Assembly (NCBI GenBank): GCA_027922465.2
Contig: BQMF02000415.1
Span: 310,001 to 374,000 of the forward strand
DNA: 64,000 nucleotides
Source of the DNA: Turritopsis dohrnii
Lineage: Eukaryota; Cnidaria; Hydrozoa; Anthoathecata; Oceaniidae
Direction: 5' to 3'
Shown here: in pieces, positions 1-12,049 of the stretch
Layout: every line of letters starts with the position of its first letter
How positions within the stretch are numbered: position 1 is the first letter of the stretch
The notes under the pieces: model-generated
What the model was told of the DNA's origin: nothing
The model's input: only the letters and a program-made list of their open reading frames with translations
The model's database searches: none
Program-made: the position numbers and the translations under genes

Positions 1-263
1 TTCGTTTTTGAAGCCAGTGTTTCACCCAATGTCTTCGTTTCTGCCTTTAATTTTCCCCCTTTCTCGTCATTTGAACATAACAGCAACAACTACGTTTGCT
101 GCCGCCAGAGTCCATGGCTGAAAAGTACTCTTTTACCATAGAACTTTTATAAAAATGTTGTAATCATAAATGATCGTGTAAACAGATGTTCTCATCATTT
201 TTTAAAGGATTAAAAAAATTATGATTTGTCATTTATCATTTTAAAATGATCGTGTATTTCAGC

Positions 264-872
264 CTTAACATGGGTGCTATCAAACTGGGGGAAAATGGTT
301 TCTCTTCTTAAAAAGTTCACACGGGAGGAGAGAAAAAAGGCACGTGCTAAATGAATAAATAGAATAAAAAAACGTTCGATCAGAAGCGCTTAACAATTAA
401 AAAAAGAAATTAAATTATTAAAAGAAAAGCAAAAAAACATTTTGTTTTAATGATACTCTTTTTTTACCTATCGGTTTTTAAACATTATGATTGCTCAAAA
501 AAAAATTCACCCGTCTCAGACAGTCAGGCAAGCGTTAGGATATACTGGCAAACCGAACATGCTGCCATGTTCTGCCACTGCTGCTTTTTGTCCAAAACGT
601 TTAATCAGTTAGTTTCTTTGTATTTAGTTGATGTATTGTTTTCAAAGCCAAGTCAACGTGGTATATAAAAGTAACAGTAATAATAAAAACAAAACGTTAT
701 TCCTATTAGTTCATCAGCCAAAAAAAGTCACGTTTGATTGGGGTTGCAATGTATTTGCTTCGAACTCACGTCGCACACAAAAAAAGAAATAATTTCACTC
801 ACAACTTAATCTACCATTTTGCGTGACTTACAGACAAACAAACAAACAGAGAATTGGCTATTAATATATAGA
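264..872 (-). mobile_element. Non-autonomous Helitron, copy A, 3' truncated
   Basis: Read on the minus strand, it begins at 872 with TCTATATATTAATAG, the same 5' terminus as the four units at 12,355-15,828, and follows their sequence (short CTGT/TTTG tract, the GTGCGACGTGAG block, the CACGTGCC block, the AACATGGGTGCTATC block on the plus strand) down to about 264. There homology stops before the terminal hairpin. Its 5' end directly abuts the CTAG 3' end of copy B. No replicase or helicase frame is present, so it is non-autonomous. Confidence 0.8.
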
Positions 873-1611
873 CTAGTCGCCAAGGCGGCGTCGCTCGCCG
901 CTTATGTCCACCTGCTCTGTATCACCCTGCAGACCCCCAATAAACGTCATATTTACTTATAAACACCTCTGAGGTTCAATTCTTATTGCTTCTGGACTGT
1001 TTTAGCTTCTTTTCCTGCTGGCTTCATTGCTTAATAAAGCTTGTTTGCACATGAAGACAAAGACGTCCCTTGTGTTTCAAATCTTGCATATTCTAAACTC
1101 AGCCGTTCACTGTCGCAGTCGCATTTAAAATGTCAGCAAACTTTCTTGCTTTACACAAGGCATTCCGAACGTGAACTTCACGTGGTTTTTATTTACGATT
1201 CCAAAAAGACTACATTTCATGATGTGCTATAGAACCAATCGATTATCAGTTTAACAATACACTCAAAATGTAGAGAGAAAAAACTTCAACATATTATTAG
1301 CTTTTGTTTAAAAAAAGTTACGCGCTCTAACATGGGTGCTATCAAAAGTAGGGAGGAAATGGTTTCTCTTAAAAAGATCACACGGGAAGAGAAAAAAAGG
1401 CACGTGCAAAATGAATGAAGTGAATAAGAAACATGTTCGATCAGAAGCGCATAACAATTAAAAGAAATTATTATTAAAAGAAAAGCAAAAAATTTTGCAA
1501 TGTATTTGTTTCTCACTGACGTCGCACACAAAAAAATAAAAAACTTCTCTCACAGCTCGATCTACCATTTTGCGTAACAGACAAACGGAGAATCGGCTAT
1601 TAATATATAGA
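873..1611 (-). mobile_element. Non-autonomous Helitron, copy B, internally deleted
   Basis: On the minus strand it starts with TC at 1611, preceded by a host A, and ends with a GC-rich hairpin and CTAG at 876-873. It matches the 12-16 kb Helitron units but lacks several hundred bases of the middle: the block with the GATAGGTAAAAAAAG words is missing. Together with copy A it forms a head-to-tail pair with no host bases between the CTAG end and the next TC start. Confidence 0.8.
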
Positions 1612-3746
1612 TTACTCGTATGAGGGCTCTGTGTAGAAAGCAATGTAACATATAATGCCTGAGCTATGACTAAGCAAGGCGTTTCCAAAAGTAATTTCAA
1701 AGTTGGCGTTATATCTGTTTTAGAATATTTTTGATATACCAAAACTAATTAGAAGTATTGAGTTCAAAATAGTAAAATTTTTGACCAGATATATTAAATT
1801 AGTATTTTGCAATGGTTTTAAAATTATCAAAGGTCTTTCACATCTTAAATACATATTCACATCTTAAATATCGTGCTTCACCTCTGTACCTGCATTTAGA
1901 CTATTACTTTTATTAATTAATGATTATCTTTCAACCATATACAATCATATACAAGTTAGCTAAAAAACTTTTTTTAAAAAAAGTACATGACTCTGAGTTT
2001 TGTGCTATGCACTTATCAAATGTACAATCTATTACTTTTATAATTTTGTTTACTCTGTTAATTTATAATTTATAAACAAGATTTCAGAAAATGAAAGCAT
2101 TTTTCGTTCAAAAGCTCTGCTTACGTAATAGTTACGGGAACACTGTTGATTAACATGATAGTTCTTAAAGATAAACAAACATGTAAGAGTAAAGGCAAAC
2201 ATGTGGAACAAAAATGAGCCAAGACTAAAGTTTGCGATTTACTAATGACTTTCAGGACTCTTCAGATCGTCACAGTGTATACCACATGAAACTTGTACCA
2301 ACCACCTTCCAAAATAAATTTTTGAAAAAGTTTATTACTTATGCAGAGCGAAATACCAGAGATGTTTCAATGACATCAACAGATATAATCAGAAAAATAA
2401 ATGCACTTTATTCAATACTAACCTAGGATTAATTTGAGGAGAGTAATGTTCTCACTGTTGTAAATTTGTTATGGCATGCTAGATGGTAACTGATCAGCAG
2501 AAGGGTGTTGTAGAAGTCCTAGTGCCTGCATTTCATTTTATTTTGTATGATCCTAAATTCTTGATAATATTTCATATAAATGCTTTTTTTGTCATTGTCC
2601 AATGCTTTTACATGAAAAATAAATATTTTTCTTTTACTTGTCACTATTTTTGTTTACTCAAAAATAACGAAGAAGTTACAGGTTTCCCTTAATGTCATTG
2701 AAAGATGAAATGATTGATAAAGCTGAAAGTTTTAAAATAAATGGCGTACCAAAAATTTTCACAATTTGATGCTCAAATAAAAGGCGTCTTCTTCTACTAT
2801 ATTCCGCATTCTTCTCTGCAAATGTGGAGATCCTTCCTTGTCTTAAAGGAAGATTAATGGATTGTCGATAAATTGATTATAATCTGCACACTGTTTGTAG
2901 TCTAGATTCGTCTTTTCCTTGAATAACTTTTGACGGTTTAAAACTTCTTTTAAAATTGAAGACATGAACTAACTTGTTGAACTGTATTCATATTTATGAA
3001 TTGGTTTCTCCCAATCAGCAAATGAAAGCTAGTCACAAAGCAGTTTCACTTGATAGCGAAAGTCCTTTCTTGATTTTGTTTATCACCATCATCATCTAAG
3101 TTGTGGTGTGGCTGTTACACCTTCCTTTTTTCTTTTCCAGAACATGGGCATGATTAGGTAAGAGGTGAGAGTTAAAATACTTTTCGTTTCTTTTTCCTCG
3201 TTTATAATGATGAATAGCTCCACCCTCCAATCGTCATAACCCCAACACCACATAAAATATGAGTAATTTCTGAAAGAAGAAAACAGCATTTTTACATCTC
3301 CGGCTGGTCGTTGCTACAATCCTTCACAAAAAGTATTGAGACAGCCCAGTTTAAAATGAAAACTTTGAAAAACGCTGAATTCTGGTGGACAGAGAGGCTC
3401 TCTCAATTTTTGTGGGACTGTCATACAAACATGTGGTAATTCCAACTAATATGGCGTTTGACTTGCTATAGTAAAACACAAAAGAAAAGAAATTTACTTG
3501 GTGTTGATCTATGGTACTATGTAACACATCATAAAACCCTTTATAAACCAAATACCGCTTAATAGACGCTCTATGACTTTTATTTACACTAAAAACATAT
3601 GATATGTCCATAAATAAAACTTTATCAAGGTAACAGAAGAGTTCCACGCGGTCAGCTAATTAGAAATGGCTCTCTTAGAAACAGTTCAGACCGCCATCTT
3701 GTCTTCTACGTTTTCGTATGTGTTTATGTGAAATCAATACAAACTT
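1612..3746. other. AT-rich stretch, nothing recognised
   Basis: Only short open frames without recognisable motifs. No tRNA, clear terminal repeat or splice-consistent coding region was seen. Confidence 0.5.
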
Positions 3747-4140
3747 TTGGCTCCACAATTTGAAATAGAAAGACAGAAGAGAGTTTTGAATTACTTCAGA
3801 AATTGTGATATGGACGATTTCCAATTACAAAACGTGCGTGTAGATCGGAGACAATATCTTGTAACTTATTCTCTGCTAGATGAAACTAAATTCCCCGCGG
3901 TGACAGTTTCAGAGAAATGCTTGCAGACGAATTTGATGCTGGAAGTGTGGTAAAGTGAAAGTTTTGCATTGGACTTGTTGAGAAGAGCACTTAGAAAATA
4001 TCTTCCACAATCAATCACAAAATGATCTGGTATTAGGAAATGGACCCTAGTTAAAGCTAGTATTCAAAATAAACACAATATTATTGATGAAGATGATTTT
4101 TATCGAAAAGGTTTTGCTATTTTAAACACTAGTCTCGTCT
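3747..4140 (+). pseudogene. Replication-protein-like fragment (possible HUH family)
   Basis: The frame reads QYLVTYSLLDETKFP and, after a shift near 3950, LHWTC and a decayed EEHLEN stretch. In intact relatives I recall from cnidarian genomes, the block YLVTYSQAD..KFP is followed by HW.C...EEH..G.HYH, where the HYH is an HUH-like pair. Here the HYH is not intact. The reading breaks into three frames. The family assignment is from memory and tentative; the coding origin is more secure than the function. Confidence 0.35.
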
Positions 4141-4520
4141 ATTTCTCACATATATTGTTGTCAACGTTTCGGACAAACACAACCATAACGTCTCCATCTG
4201 CAAGCAAGACATATAAGTCGCGCACAGCGTAGACTTCCAAGTACGTTCATCGAGAACAACATCATGTGCAAATATTGATATATTAAGTTATAAATGTCGT
4301 TTTCAAAAGATTTTAAAGAGATTGGTGTGCTTAATCAACCTCATCAAAACATGTTATTGAATATTATGAAATTAAATTTGTTTAATTTATAAGGAAATTA
4401 TATTAAAAATTATTTGAAAGTAAACAATCAACAAGTTATATCTGATCAATGCTTGTTTTAATTGCTCTTTGTTTAAATGATTTACATCAATCTTTTTTTG
4501 AAACTTACAGTTTTTATGTA

Positions 4521-5125
4521 CAGTGTGTCCGCCAAAAATGTATCGGCTCGTAAAACTTAAATTAACAATCTCACGATTTTTTATAGAAATTTTACTAGCA
4601 CTTAAATTTTGTTTGTTATTTCTTTTGAGATTGAAACTACCGGAACGTTTTTTTACAATGGAAGGTAGTTAGCAGAAGAATTTCTCAACAATGCATTTCT
4701 TTTTACCTTTGGGAGATAGTATTAACTTATGCATTTGCTATTATTGATACTGCTCTGTTTGTTTTATAACAAAACATTGATTGTTATGGTGAAAATTATT
4801 CCCCCAGCAAAACTTGATAGATTCACTTTAAAGTTTTATTTTCATGAAATCTGATGAAATGTATCTTTTTGTGACAATAAGCTTTTTTATTGCAAATATT
4901 TTGTTCACAATAAATTCTGTTGTTCCTCTGTTCCCAAAAGTAAAAAGAAATGCATTGTTGAGAAATTCTTCTGCTAACTACCTTCCATTGTAAAAAAACG
5001 TTCCGGTAGTTTCAATCTCAAAAGAAATAACAAAGAAAATTTAAGTTCTAGTAAAATTTCTATAAAAAATCGTGAGATTGTTAATTTAAGTTTTATGAGC
5101 CGATACATTTTTGGCGGACACACTG
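4521..5125. mobile_element. Mariner-like MITE with about 195-bp inverted repeats
   Basis: The ends read CAGTGTGTCCGCCAAAAATG and its reverse complement, flanked by TA at 4519-4520 and 5126-5127. The left arm (4521 to about 4715) pairs with the right arm (about 4932-5125) with only scattered mismatches, so more than half the element is inverted repeat. TA target choice and the CAGTG start fit the Tc1/mariner superfamily. No transposase frame lies between the arms. It sits inside the polymerase-bearing relic and therefore postdates it. Confidence 0.85.
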
Positions 5126-5514
5126 TAGTTTGCGAAAACTCTTATAATTCCTAAGAAAGATGACGTTAAAGCTTTTGAAATTTACAAGATTCACTTTCTA
5201 AAGTCAAAGACATCAATGCAACAATATTTGTATATCAAAACGATGATTACCACACGATTTCATCAAAATTATTTTTGAAGATTGAGATTGGTGAAATGTA
5301 AGAAATATTACAGCATTCGATTGCCGTATAATGAAGTGATGCAGATTGTATTTGATTATTCTGAGGATAAGAGAACCAAATTGGGCTTAGAATCGTTGCT
5401 CTTCACTATATTTCACATCAGTTTGATGATTCATCAATTTAAGAATTCTGCTGTCAGTACATACTGTTCATGTTTCAGCTTCACCCATTAAGTAGAGAAA
5501 GAAGTATTCTTAAT

Positions 5515-5870
5515 TATAGATGATACTATTGCCATTCATTATGATCATTATTCTGGCTATGTCTATGGAGCTGCACATAAAAAATGTAATCAAACAGTTC
5601 GTCAAAACCCATTTCAAGATGGAATCAATCTTTATGCTTCCAATGCCAACTTTGATATGCATATCCTGCTTAAGGTTATTGATGTGAAAGATTTTACTGT
5701 TAAGGTTTGTCAGAAGATTGAAGTAAATGCTCTTGGAGATTTACTGGATAACATGAAGGATTCAAAAATCTTACATTTTTAGATAGCTACAAATTCCTTG
5801 AAGAAACTGTGGGAACTTTAACAAAATCTATGAATGCTAAAGAACGGGGACTTTTGACTTAGAAGCTAAA
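5515..5870 (+). pseudogene. Protein-primed DNA polymerase B, exonuclease-region fragment
   Basis: One frame reads HYDHYSGYVYGAAHKKCN, then DGINLYASNANFDMH and a later LDSYKFLEETV. This order (HCH-like YSG..GAAH..CN, then a fold with N.DMH or Y.DAH, then LDSYKF) is the N-terminal exonuclease region of the polymerases of Polintons, adenoviruses and linear plasmids. Stops near 5780 and 5860 and a poly-A run at 5914-5938 break it. The polymerase catalytic motifs downstream were not recognisable. It is a pseudogene fragment; the host element type is inferred. Confidence 0.55.
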
Positions 5871-5908
5871 AGAGCCAATCCAATGAATTTCGCATCCCTC
5901 TCCATGTA

Positions 5909-5939
<31 letters not shown>

Positions 5940-7950
5940 ATTCGCCAAGTATCAGCAAGAATTTAGATTATCAGATGACTGGCTTTTTATGTATTGCATT
6001 CTTGGCTTGGAGGAAAATAACAAAAGGATCAGATCCATTTTTGTGGGAGGATTTAAGGAAATTTGAAACAATCACCTATCTTTAATCTTAAAACGATTGC
6101 TGGTTAACAAGACATATGTGTAACTCATTCAAACAACGCCGTTTTACAAAGCATGCAGTCTATATACAAAGATTGGAAAAAGAATCAAAACAAGCCGCCA
6201 TTCAGTTTTCATATAAGATTCATGCTAAAGGTTGAAGTTAAATATTCAGTTTCTCATGCGCTAAAGTCGTTTAATGTTAAAAGAGAAATGGTTGACATTT
6301 TCGACATGTATCCAACTCTTTTCGAAAGATTGAAGCAAAATGAAACATGTCTGCCGAAATTTCAAAGAACCTTTGTGGACGCTTCTGGTCGAACATACTC
6401 ATCATGGAAGAAGAAATACGGATAGTCAAACTGTCATGGTCTACCTTGATGTTAATGGAACAAGGATGGTTAGTTGAAGATGTTGTTGAGAAATTATATT
6501 GAGAAAAAGCAATTTATTTGCAACACAGAGATCATGTTGAACAAAACAATATAAAGGGGTTGAATAACAAAGCATTTGGAGTTTTCGCAAGAAAAGTTGC
6601 CAATGAGACCAAATTGGTTTTCTTTAGATAATGAAAAATCATTAAAAAAATAATGAAGAAAAATATTGTTTATTGATCATATGCTTCCTAAAGAAAACTT
6701 GGAATGCCTATCAGAAAAACTCGCTCAACATTCCGCTGCAAAAAATAGATATAAAGTAGCTTTTATTGACAAAAAAATTTACGAGATAAGAGAAGCCATG
6801 AAAGGCAACTTGGTAATCACTATAAATAGAGCGTTAAAATCAAGCAAATTAAGTGAAGAAGATGAAGTTGACGCTGATGAAAACGATAGAAAACGGTACT
6901 CCGGCAGACGTAATTGCTGATAGAGCTTCGCATGGTTTAGATGGAAGATGATGATGATAACGGGAATGGAGAAAGAGAAAAGAAAAAGAATGAAGATGCG
7001 CTGTTGAAAGTTTGAACAGACAAGTGAAATAAACAAAAGCTAGGCAGAAACGCACAAATGATGCGCAATATCCGCTCCCATAAGATTAAAAAGATCTTGA
7101 AGTTTGAAGAAGATCTGTCAAACAGCATGAAATTTGGTTTGGAGAAAAAGCAAGATCGTGTGATGTAAATAGCACACGTCATATTGGTGGAGAAGTTTTG
7201 GCAAAAACAAAATTATATAAATTAAACAAATCTAATTTCATCATATTCAATATCATTTTTTGATGAAGTTAACATACCAATCTCTTTAAAAAATCTATGA
7301 TTTTCGTATTAATTTATATGGATGAAAATAATCGTAAATAAATATAAAATCTAAATATTCCTTACATAAATAACGGAGATTTCATCATTAACAAACCAGA
7401 ATTAAAAGCTTCTTCATCGATCCGATTTTCTACCATTGTCTTTGAAATTTACCAGGAGCAGAAATTGCACATATTCTTTGCAAAGGTAATCCGTTTTCAT
7501 ATCCTAAATCTGCATATTTCATCGAAACCTTTTTTAAAATATCCCAACTAACGTTTCTTCCATAAAAGATTCCAATTGTTCTTCTGTCAATAAAGTTGTA
7601 AAGTTCCTATCAGTTGACACTCAAGAACCAAAGATTTTGGCTTATTTTTCTTAAATCTTTTCATAAATAACTTTCTAATTTGTCATAATGTAAATTCTTG
7701 AATATCTTGTTTGCTTGCAGAAGGAGTGAATGAACCAGAATTAAAAACCTTGCCACCTCTTGATACTTTTTACACCAACACTACCATGTTAATCATTGCC
7801 ACTGTCTGTTAGGTCGACATCACAAGCACATGAATCATCACTTTCTATTCCTTGTTGTTGTAGTTGTTGTGATTTCTCTTTTGATGACTTTAATGTCAGG
7901 CAAAGCTTTTCTTTTCTTAGTTAATACTTCTGCAGACATTTTTAGACTTA

Positions 7951-8638
7951 ATCAATGTGGAATAAAATTAAAATTTTTATACTTATTTATATTGTAAATG
8001 TGTTTACGACATTTTTATAGAATGTTTCTGCAAAATAATAAACTTTAGGGGGTAAGAATGCACTTATAAAATGAACTTAACGTTTTTAAAATTACACAAT
8101 TTAATGGATTTAAAGGTATATCTATTTCATATACATGATATGTGATAAATGGTATAATTTTAAACTATTTAATAATAAAAATGAAATTTAATAGTAATTT
8201 TATAATCGTTAACCTTAACTGCTTGCTGAAAGTTTATTGGTTTTTATATTGAATTTTCACCAGCACATATAAATTGAAAACAAAAGATTTCATTTCATTC
8301 AATAATATTTTAGCATCCTGATGACAACATATAAAACAATAGAAATCAAGGTCATACGATTAAAAAATTACTAGTAGAAGGTCAAGTGGTACGATCAAAA
8401 ACATTTGCTGGGTCGGTGTGATGATTGGGGTGGCTATTTCCTATCATCATCAGTTTGTTATTGCTTTATCCAAAAAACCAAAACACGATGAGAACAGCCT
8501 TTCCCTAAATTGTCTGCTAATATAAGAACAATTCAGGATGTAAGTTCTCCTTCAAGCTACCGATAAACGTTTTAGAAGTAGTTACGTTGTTTTCACTGAT
8601 TTCTTTTCTCACTTTCAATAATTATACGAAATATATTA
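7951..8638. other. AT-rich stretch, nothing recognised
   Basis: No coding, RNA or clear repeat structure was recognised. Confidence 0.4.
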
Positions 8639-9160
8639 ATGATAATTATAGATTTATCGAACAAGCAATTTTCAACCTTTTGGCATGGGACAAACAGGGA
8701 CACCGTTGCACCATATCTTGTTATTTCAAATTCCCTTGACTATAAGCAAACGTTGCACACTCAAATTGGCTTACTACCAATTAGAGGGATTCGAAAGAAT
8801 CATGTTTCCTTTACACGAAAATATCTTTCTATGGATTTGTAGGGAATTATTTATACGATTTAGTAGAGTTGTTCGTGATTTTTTAGTAGAGTTGTTCGTG
8901 ATTTTTTAGTAGAGTTGTTCGTGATTTTTTAGTAGAGTTGTTCGTGATTTTTTCCTATTAAGTCATTAGAAACTTCACATCAACACTTGAAATATGCGTG
9001 CAAAGTAATGAAGCCTCTTTTGATACAAGAAAGGACTTTAAATCTCGGAAGTAACTTTTAAATTGAGCAGTTTAAAAAAATTCTCACAAGTACTTCATTT
9101 TTTTCTTGTAACAGGCTCGTCGAGTTTACGAATCACACTAACGGCTACCGTTTTTAATAT
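8639..9160 (+). repeat. Dispersed repeat, inverted relative to 32,990-33,262
   Basis: The blocks TTCACATCAACACTTGAAAT, GCCTCTTTTGATACAAGAAA and AACAGGCTCGTCGAGTTTAC recur in reverse complement and reverse order between about 33,050 and 33,240. A weaker third copy lies at about 33,500-33,740 in the same orientation as the second. Function unknown; probably an old transposon fragment. Confidence 0.6.
8861..8953. repeat. 23-bp tandem repeat, four copies
   Basis: TAGTAGAGTTGTTCGTGATT plus three T is repeated exactly at 8861, 8884, 8907 and 8930. The copy near 33,230 carries only one unit (reverse complement ACGAACGACTCTACTA), so the array expanded in this copy only. Confidence 0.9.
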
Positions 9161-9457
9161 ACATTTGTCTTGCTCCAACAATGCGATACAAATTAGTGTA
9201 AATGACCATGATAGAAACAATAACAAGAGTTACAAATGATTCTCTCTAATACACCTTTCCAACATTTCTGTTTAAATGCCGAGTTAATGCTTAGTTATCA
9301 AGTTGCGCCTCGCTTCTATGTTTTTCATTGTTTCTCTAATTCCATGATGTTTTCAGCAAAGTGCCTTAGCAACAGTTACTAGTTCTTTTAGCTCCCCAGT
9401 GGAATAATTAGAAGTAATTAAGAGTTTGAAAAAGAGGCAAAACTTAGAGGCTACAAT

Positions 9458-9575
9458 CCTGGACATAAATTGTGGCAGTATTGATGTTTTTCATGAAGAA
9501 TTCAAATACCCCCTCCCTCAGCATCAATGTTTTGAATTGTGTCCAGCTAGGGTCCCCAACAAATATTGATAACAT
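9458..9575. repeat. Palindromic repeat, copy 1
   Basis: A 115-bp block starting ATCCTGGACATAAATTGTGG recurs almost unchanged at 10,107-10,224. Its core is an imperfect inverted repeat (CTGGACA...TTGATG against CATCAA...TGTCCAG), so it is itself a small MITE-like unit. Confidence 0.7.
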
Positions 9576-9799
9576 CGATAGTGGGGGAAGGGGGGGACTT
9601 ATGACGTGGATTTCATGCTTACTGCCACAGTATTTTGTCCGGGATCTGAATTTTACACAAAATCAAAACAAAAAAAGATGAACCTACTGAAAACAGGCTT
9701 TTGCAGCTTGTCAATATTTGTCAATTCAAACATGTATATACATACTCTATATATGCTGTTATGAATATGTGATACAAGAAATAACCAAAGTTTACGTGG

Positions 9800-10000
9800 C
9801 ATACTGGGTCAAATGATAAATAATACAAAGTCGTCTACCGAAATATATACAAAATGTATGTGAACACAAAACAGAAAGATAATTTTTCTTCAACAAAAAT
9901 ACCCTATATATGCGTGTCATAATAATAACATAATATATAATAATATAAACTGGTCTATGAAAATATATACAAAATGTGTGTGAACTCAACCGAAACAAAA
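9800..10000. repeat. Local tandem duplication, about 130 bp unit
   Basis: AAATATATACAAAATGTATG with downstream GTGAACACA recurs about 120-130 bp later as AAATATATACAAAATGTGTG followed by GTGAACTCA. No gene is involved. Confidence 0.55.
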
Positions 10001-10046
10001 CTTCTTTTTTTTCTTTTAAGCCGTGTAAACAAAACTAAGCGGACGA

Positions 10047-10285
10047 CAAAATGGATGACAGTCTATAGACAGACAATCTATACACAAAAGTCAAGCAAAC
10101 ATTCAGACAATCCTGGACATAAATTGTGGCAGTATTGATGTTTTTCATGAAGAATCCAAATGCCCCCTCCCCCAGCATCAATGTTTTGAATTGTGTCCAG
10201 CTAGAGGCCCCAACTAACATTGATTCTGAATGTTTGCTTGACTTTTGTGCATAGCTTTTCTGTCTATAGACTGTCATCCATTTTG
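10047..10285. mobile_element. MITE with about 60-bp inverted ends
   Basis: The left end ACAAAATGGATGACAGTCTA and the following GTCAAGCAAACATTCAGA are mirrored at the right end (TCTGAATGTTTGCTTGAC ... TAGACTGTCATCCATTTTGT). The interior is occupied by the second copy of the 9458-9575 palindromic repeat, so one small element is nested in another or the two share an ancestor. No clear target duplication was identified. Confidence 0.7.
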
Positions 10286-10515
10286 TGTATAGATTTTCTA
10301 ATGTTTACGATTGCTTATTTGGTAATGTCTGACTACTTAGAAGTTGTTCATTTTACTTGGAGGGTTACAGCTGCAATTTGTGTACTTTTCTATTGTTATT
10401 ATTGTCTCTGTTATTCAGTAAACAATGTAATGTAAACAAGTTTGTGTGGATGTGGGAATGAATTACAAAACAGTTTTGTTTGTTGCTACCACTGTGGTAA
10501 ATAAATAAAAGTTAC
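10286..10515. other. Short AT-rich spacer
   Basis: No recognisable gene; a short open frame here has no motif. Confidence 0.4.
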
Positions 10516-10699
10516 TACGATGGCCCAGAAGGGTCAAACTGCGCGCACGTAAAGAAATACTGCACGCTTCCCTTTTACTGCGCGCTTCTCCTTTTTACTG
10601 CGCGCTCTTGTGTAACCTTACACTGCGCGCTGTCATCGACTATTCTGCGCGCTCTTCATAATACTGCGCGCTTCACTACGACCACACTACTACGACCAT
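10516..10699 (+). mobile_element. GCGCGC-rich foldback-type element, partial
   Basis: It begins TACGATGGCCCAGAAGGGTC and then repeats a CTGCGCGC word about seven times at 15-25 bp spacing (for example TACTGCGCGCTTC). The same sequence in reverse orientation forms 16,105-16,484. A related but more T-rich version forms both arms of 23,991-24,755. Only one arm is present here. Confidence 0.6.
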
Positions 10700-11449
10700 A
10701 TCAAAATTCGTGTTTTCGAATGGTGTGATTAAAGGAAAAATGTGTGATTTTTTAATTAATCCATTTGACAGAAATATGTTTACATCAACTATGATACATT
10801 TTTGGAAAGCTTATTTGCATCTCTAAAAGTCCATGTTAAAGATCTTGAGGTAAAGCAAAAATTTTAAATATTCAAAATGAGTTCTAGAAATTGAACTTTG
10901 TTGTAAAAACGTAGCTCCATTTACAAAACGAGTTAAGTTTGACTTGTGTGTTGTACACTAGTAATCACAAGACATAGAGTGAAACACGCTTTGTTTTTTT
11001 TAGTCAAATAAAGTATTTTCAGAGTTATTTTCAATTTCTGTAAAACATCGTTTTTTGTTTTCATTTTTTCCTTTACAAGAGCACAACTGTTCAAAATTAA
11101 AAGATACAAAGAAAAACGTTTTTAGATTTTTTTTCGAGATTGTCCCTTCTCGGCTTCCGTAATCCTTCAGCTTCTCAGTAAGATTTTCTTTGGTTTTGTA
11201 AATGGAAATCAATCGTAAGTGGCTCTGACACGAAAAATGAACACTGAAAAAAGAGCTTTAAAGATTTTTAAAGATCAACTTTTTTTTTGCCTGAACTACA
11301 CGTTTTCTTTTTATAAGCAACCAAGGTCAGACCTTAGTAGTAATGTTGCTTAAAAAATGACCATTTTTTAGCAGTAATGTTGCTTAATTTGTTGCTAAGA
11401 ATTAATTGAAAAAATATGTATTTCCAGTCTTGAATACCTTTGTGTAAGC
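10700..11449. other. AT-rich stretch, nothing recognised
   Basis: No coding or repeat structure identified. Confidence 0.4.
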
Positions 11450-11453
11450 TTAA

Positions 11454-12049
11454 GCTTGGTTTCCAATAACAAAAAATTATCGTGCGATCGTCGTTCAACA
11501 AATGTTGTGCTACTTGTCGCACGACTTTTTGTTGCACGACAGCCTTGTTTCCATTACACGATTTCGCGTGGTTTGTTTACAAATGTTTGGCCAGAAATTC
11601 AAAATATTATTTCAAATTGGACAAGCGTTTGTTGTTAACTTGTCAGCTTTCTCTTTGTGCAACGTTATTAAGCTTTTTAAAACGTAGAAGAAATATGCAG
11701 AGAAAGAGAAAGCACTCTTCCCGGGTTTGCAGACTGTTTAAAAGTCGTTCAGTAACAGGAGCATACTACCTTTTTTAGTATCCGAACTCAGTTTCATGAT
11801 CGTGAGTTGTTTTGTTATCAATATCTACGAATGTTACCCAACATGTTTGAGCACTTGCTATTGCAACTGTAGCACGGCTGTCATGGAGATAGAATTTTTT
11901 CTATCTGTACGACAATGTTGTGCGACATCAAAAAATGTTGCACGATCTTCCACATGTTGCACGACAAGTGTTTCCATTACGTCGTGGGACTGTAGTACGA
12001 CTGTAGTGCGACGATCGCACGATAAAATTTCTTTATCGGAAACCAAGCT
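11454..12049. mobile_element. TTAA-flanked MITE
   Basis: The inverted ends GCTTGGTTTCC...TTATCGTGCGATCG and CGATCGCACGATAA...GGAAACCAAGC are flanked by TTAA at 11,450-11,453 and 12,050-12,053. That target choice belongs to the piggyBac and Kolobok superfamilies. The interior carries many TTGCACGAC-type words in both orientations and no intact transposase. Kolobok-type is my preferred reading, with low certainty. Confidence 0.75.

Larger units (their letters stand above)
3747..7950. mobile_element. Decayed self-synthesising (Polinton-like) element or viral integrant
   Basis: A run of broken reading frames that makes sense together. An N-terminal domain resembling replication-type proteins is at 3747-4140. 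Protein-primed family-B DNA polymerase exonuclease motifs are at 5515-5870. Further broken plus-strand frames lie at 6153-6425 and 6666-6920, the last very rich in Lys, Glu and Asp. A minus-strand frame begins at about 7940 with MSAEVLTKKRKALPD and continues, after a shift, into an acidic stretch with DSCACDVDL. A mariner-like element (4521-5125) interrupts it. No terminal repeats of the whole element were found, so the limits are those of the recognisable protein remnants. Stops and frameshifts throughout show it is dead. A linear-plasmid-like ancestor is an alternative. Confidence 0.5.
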
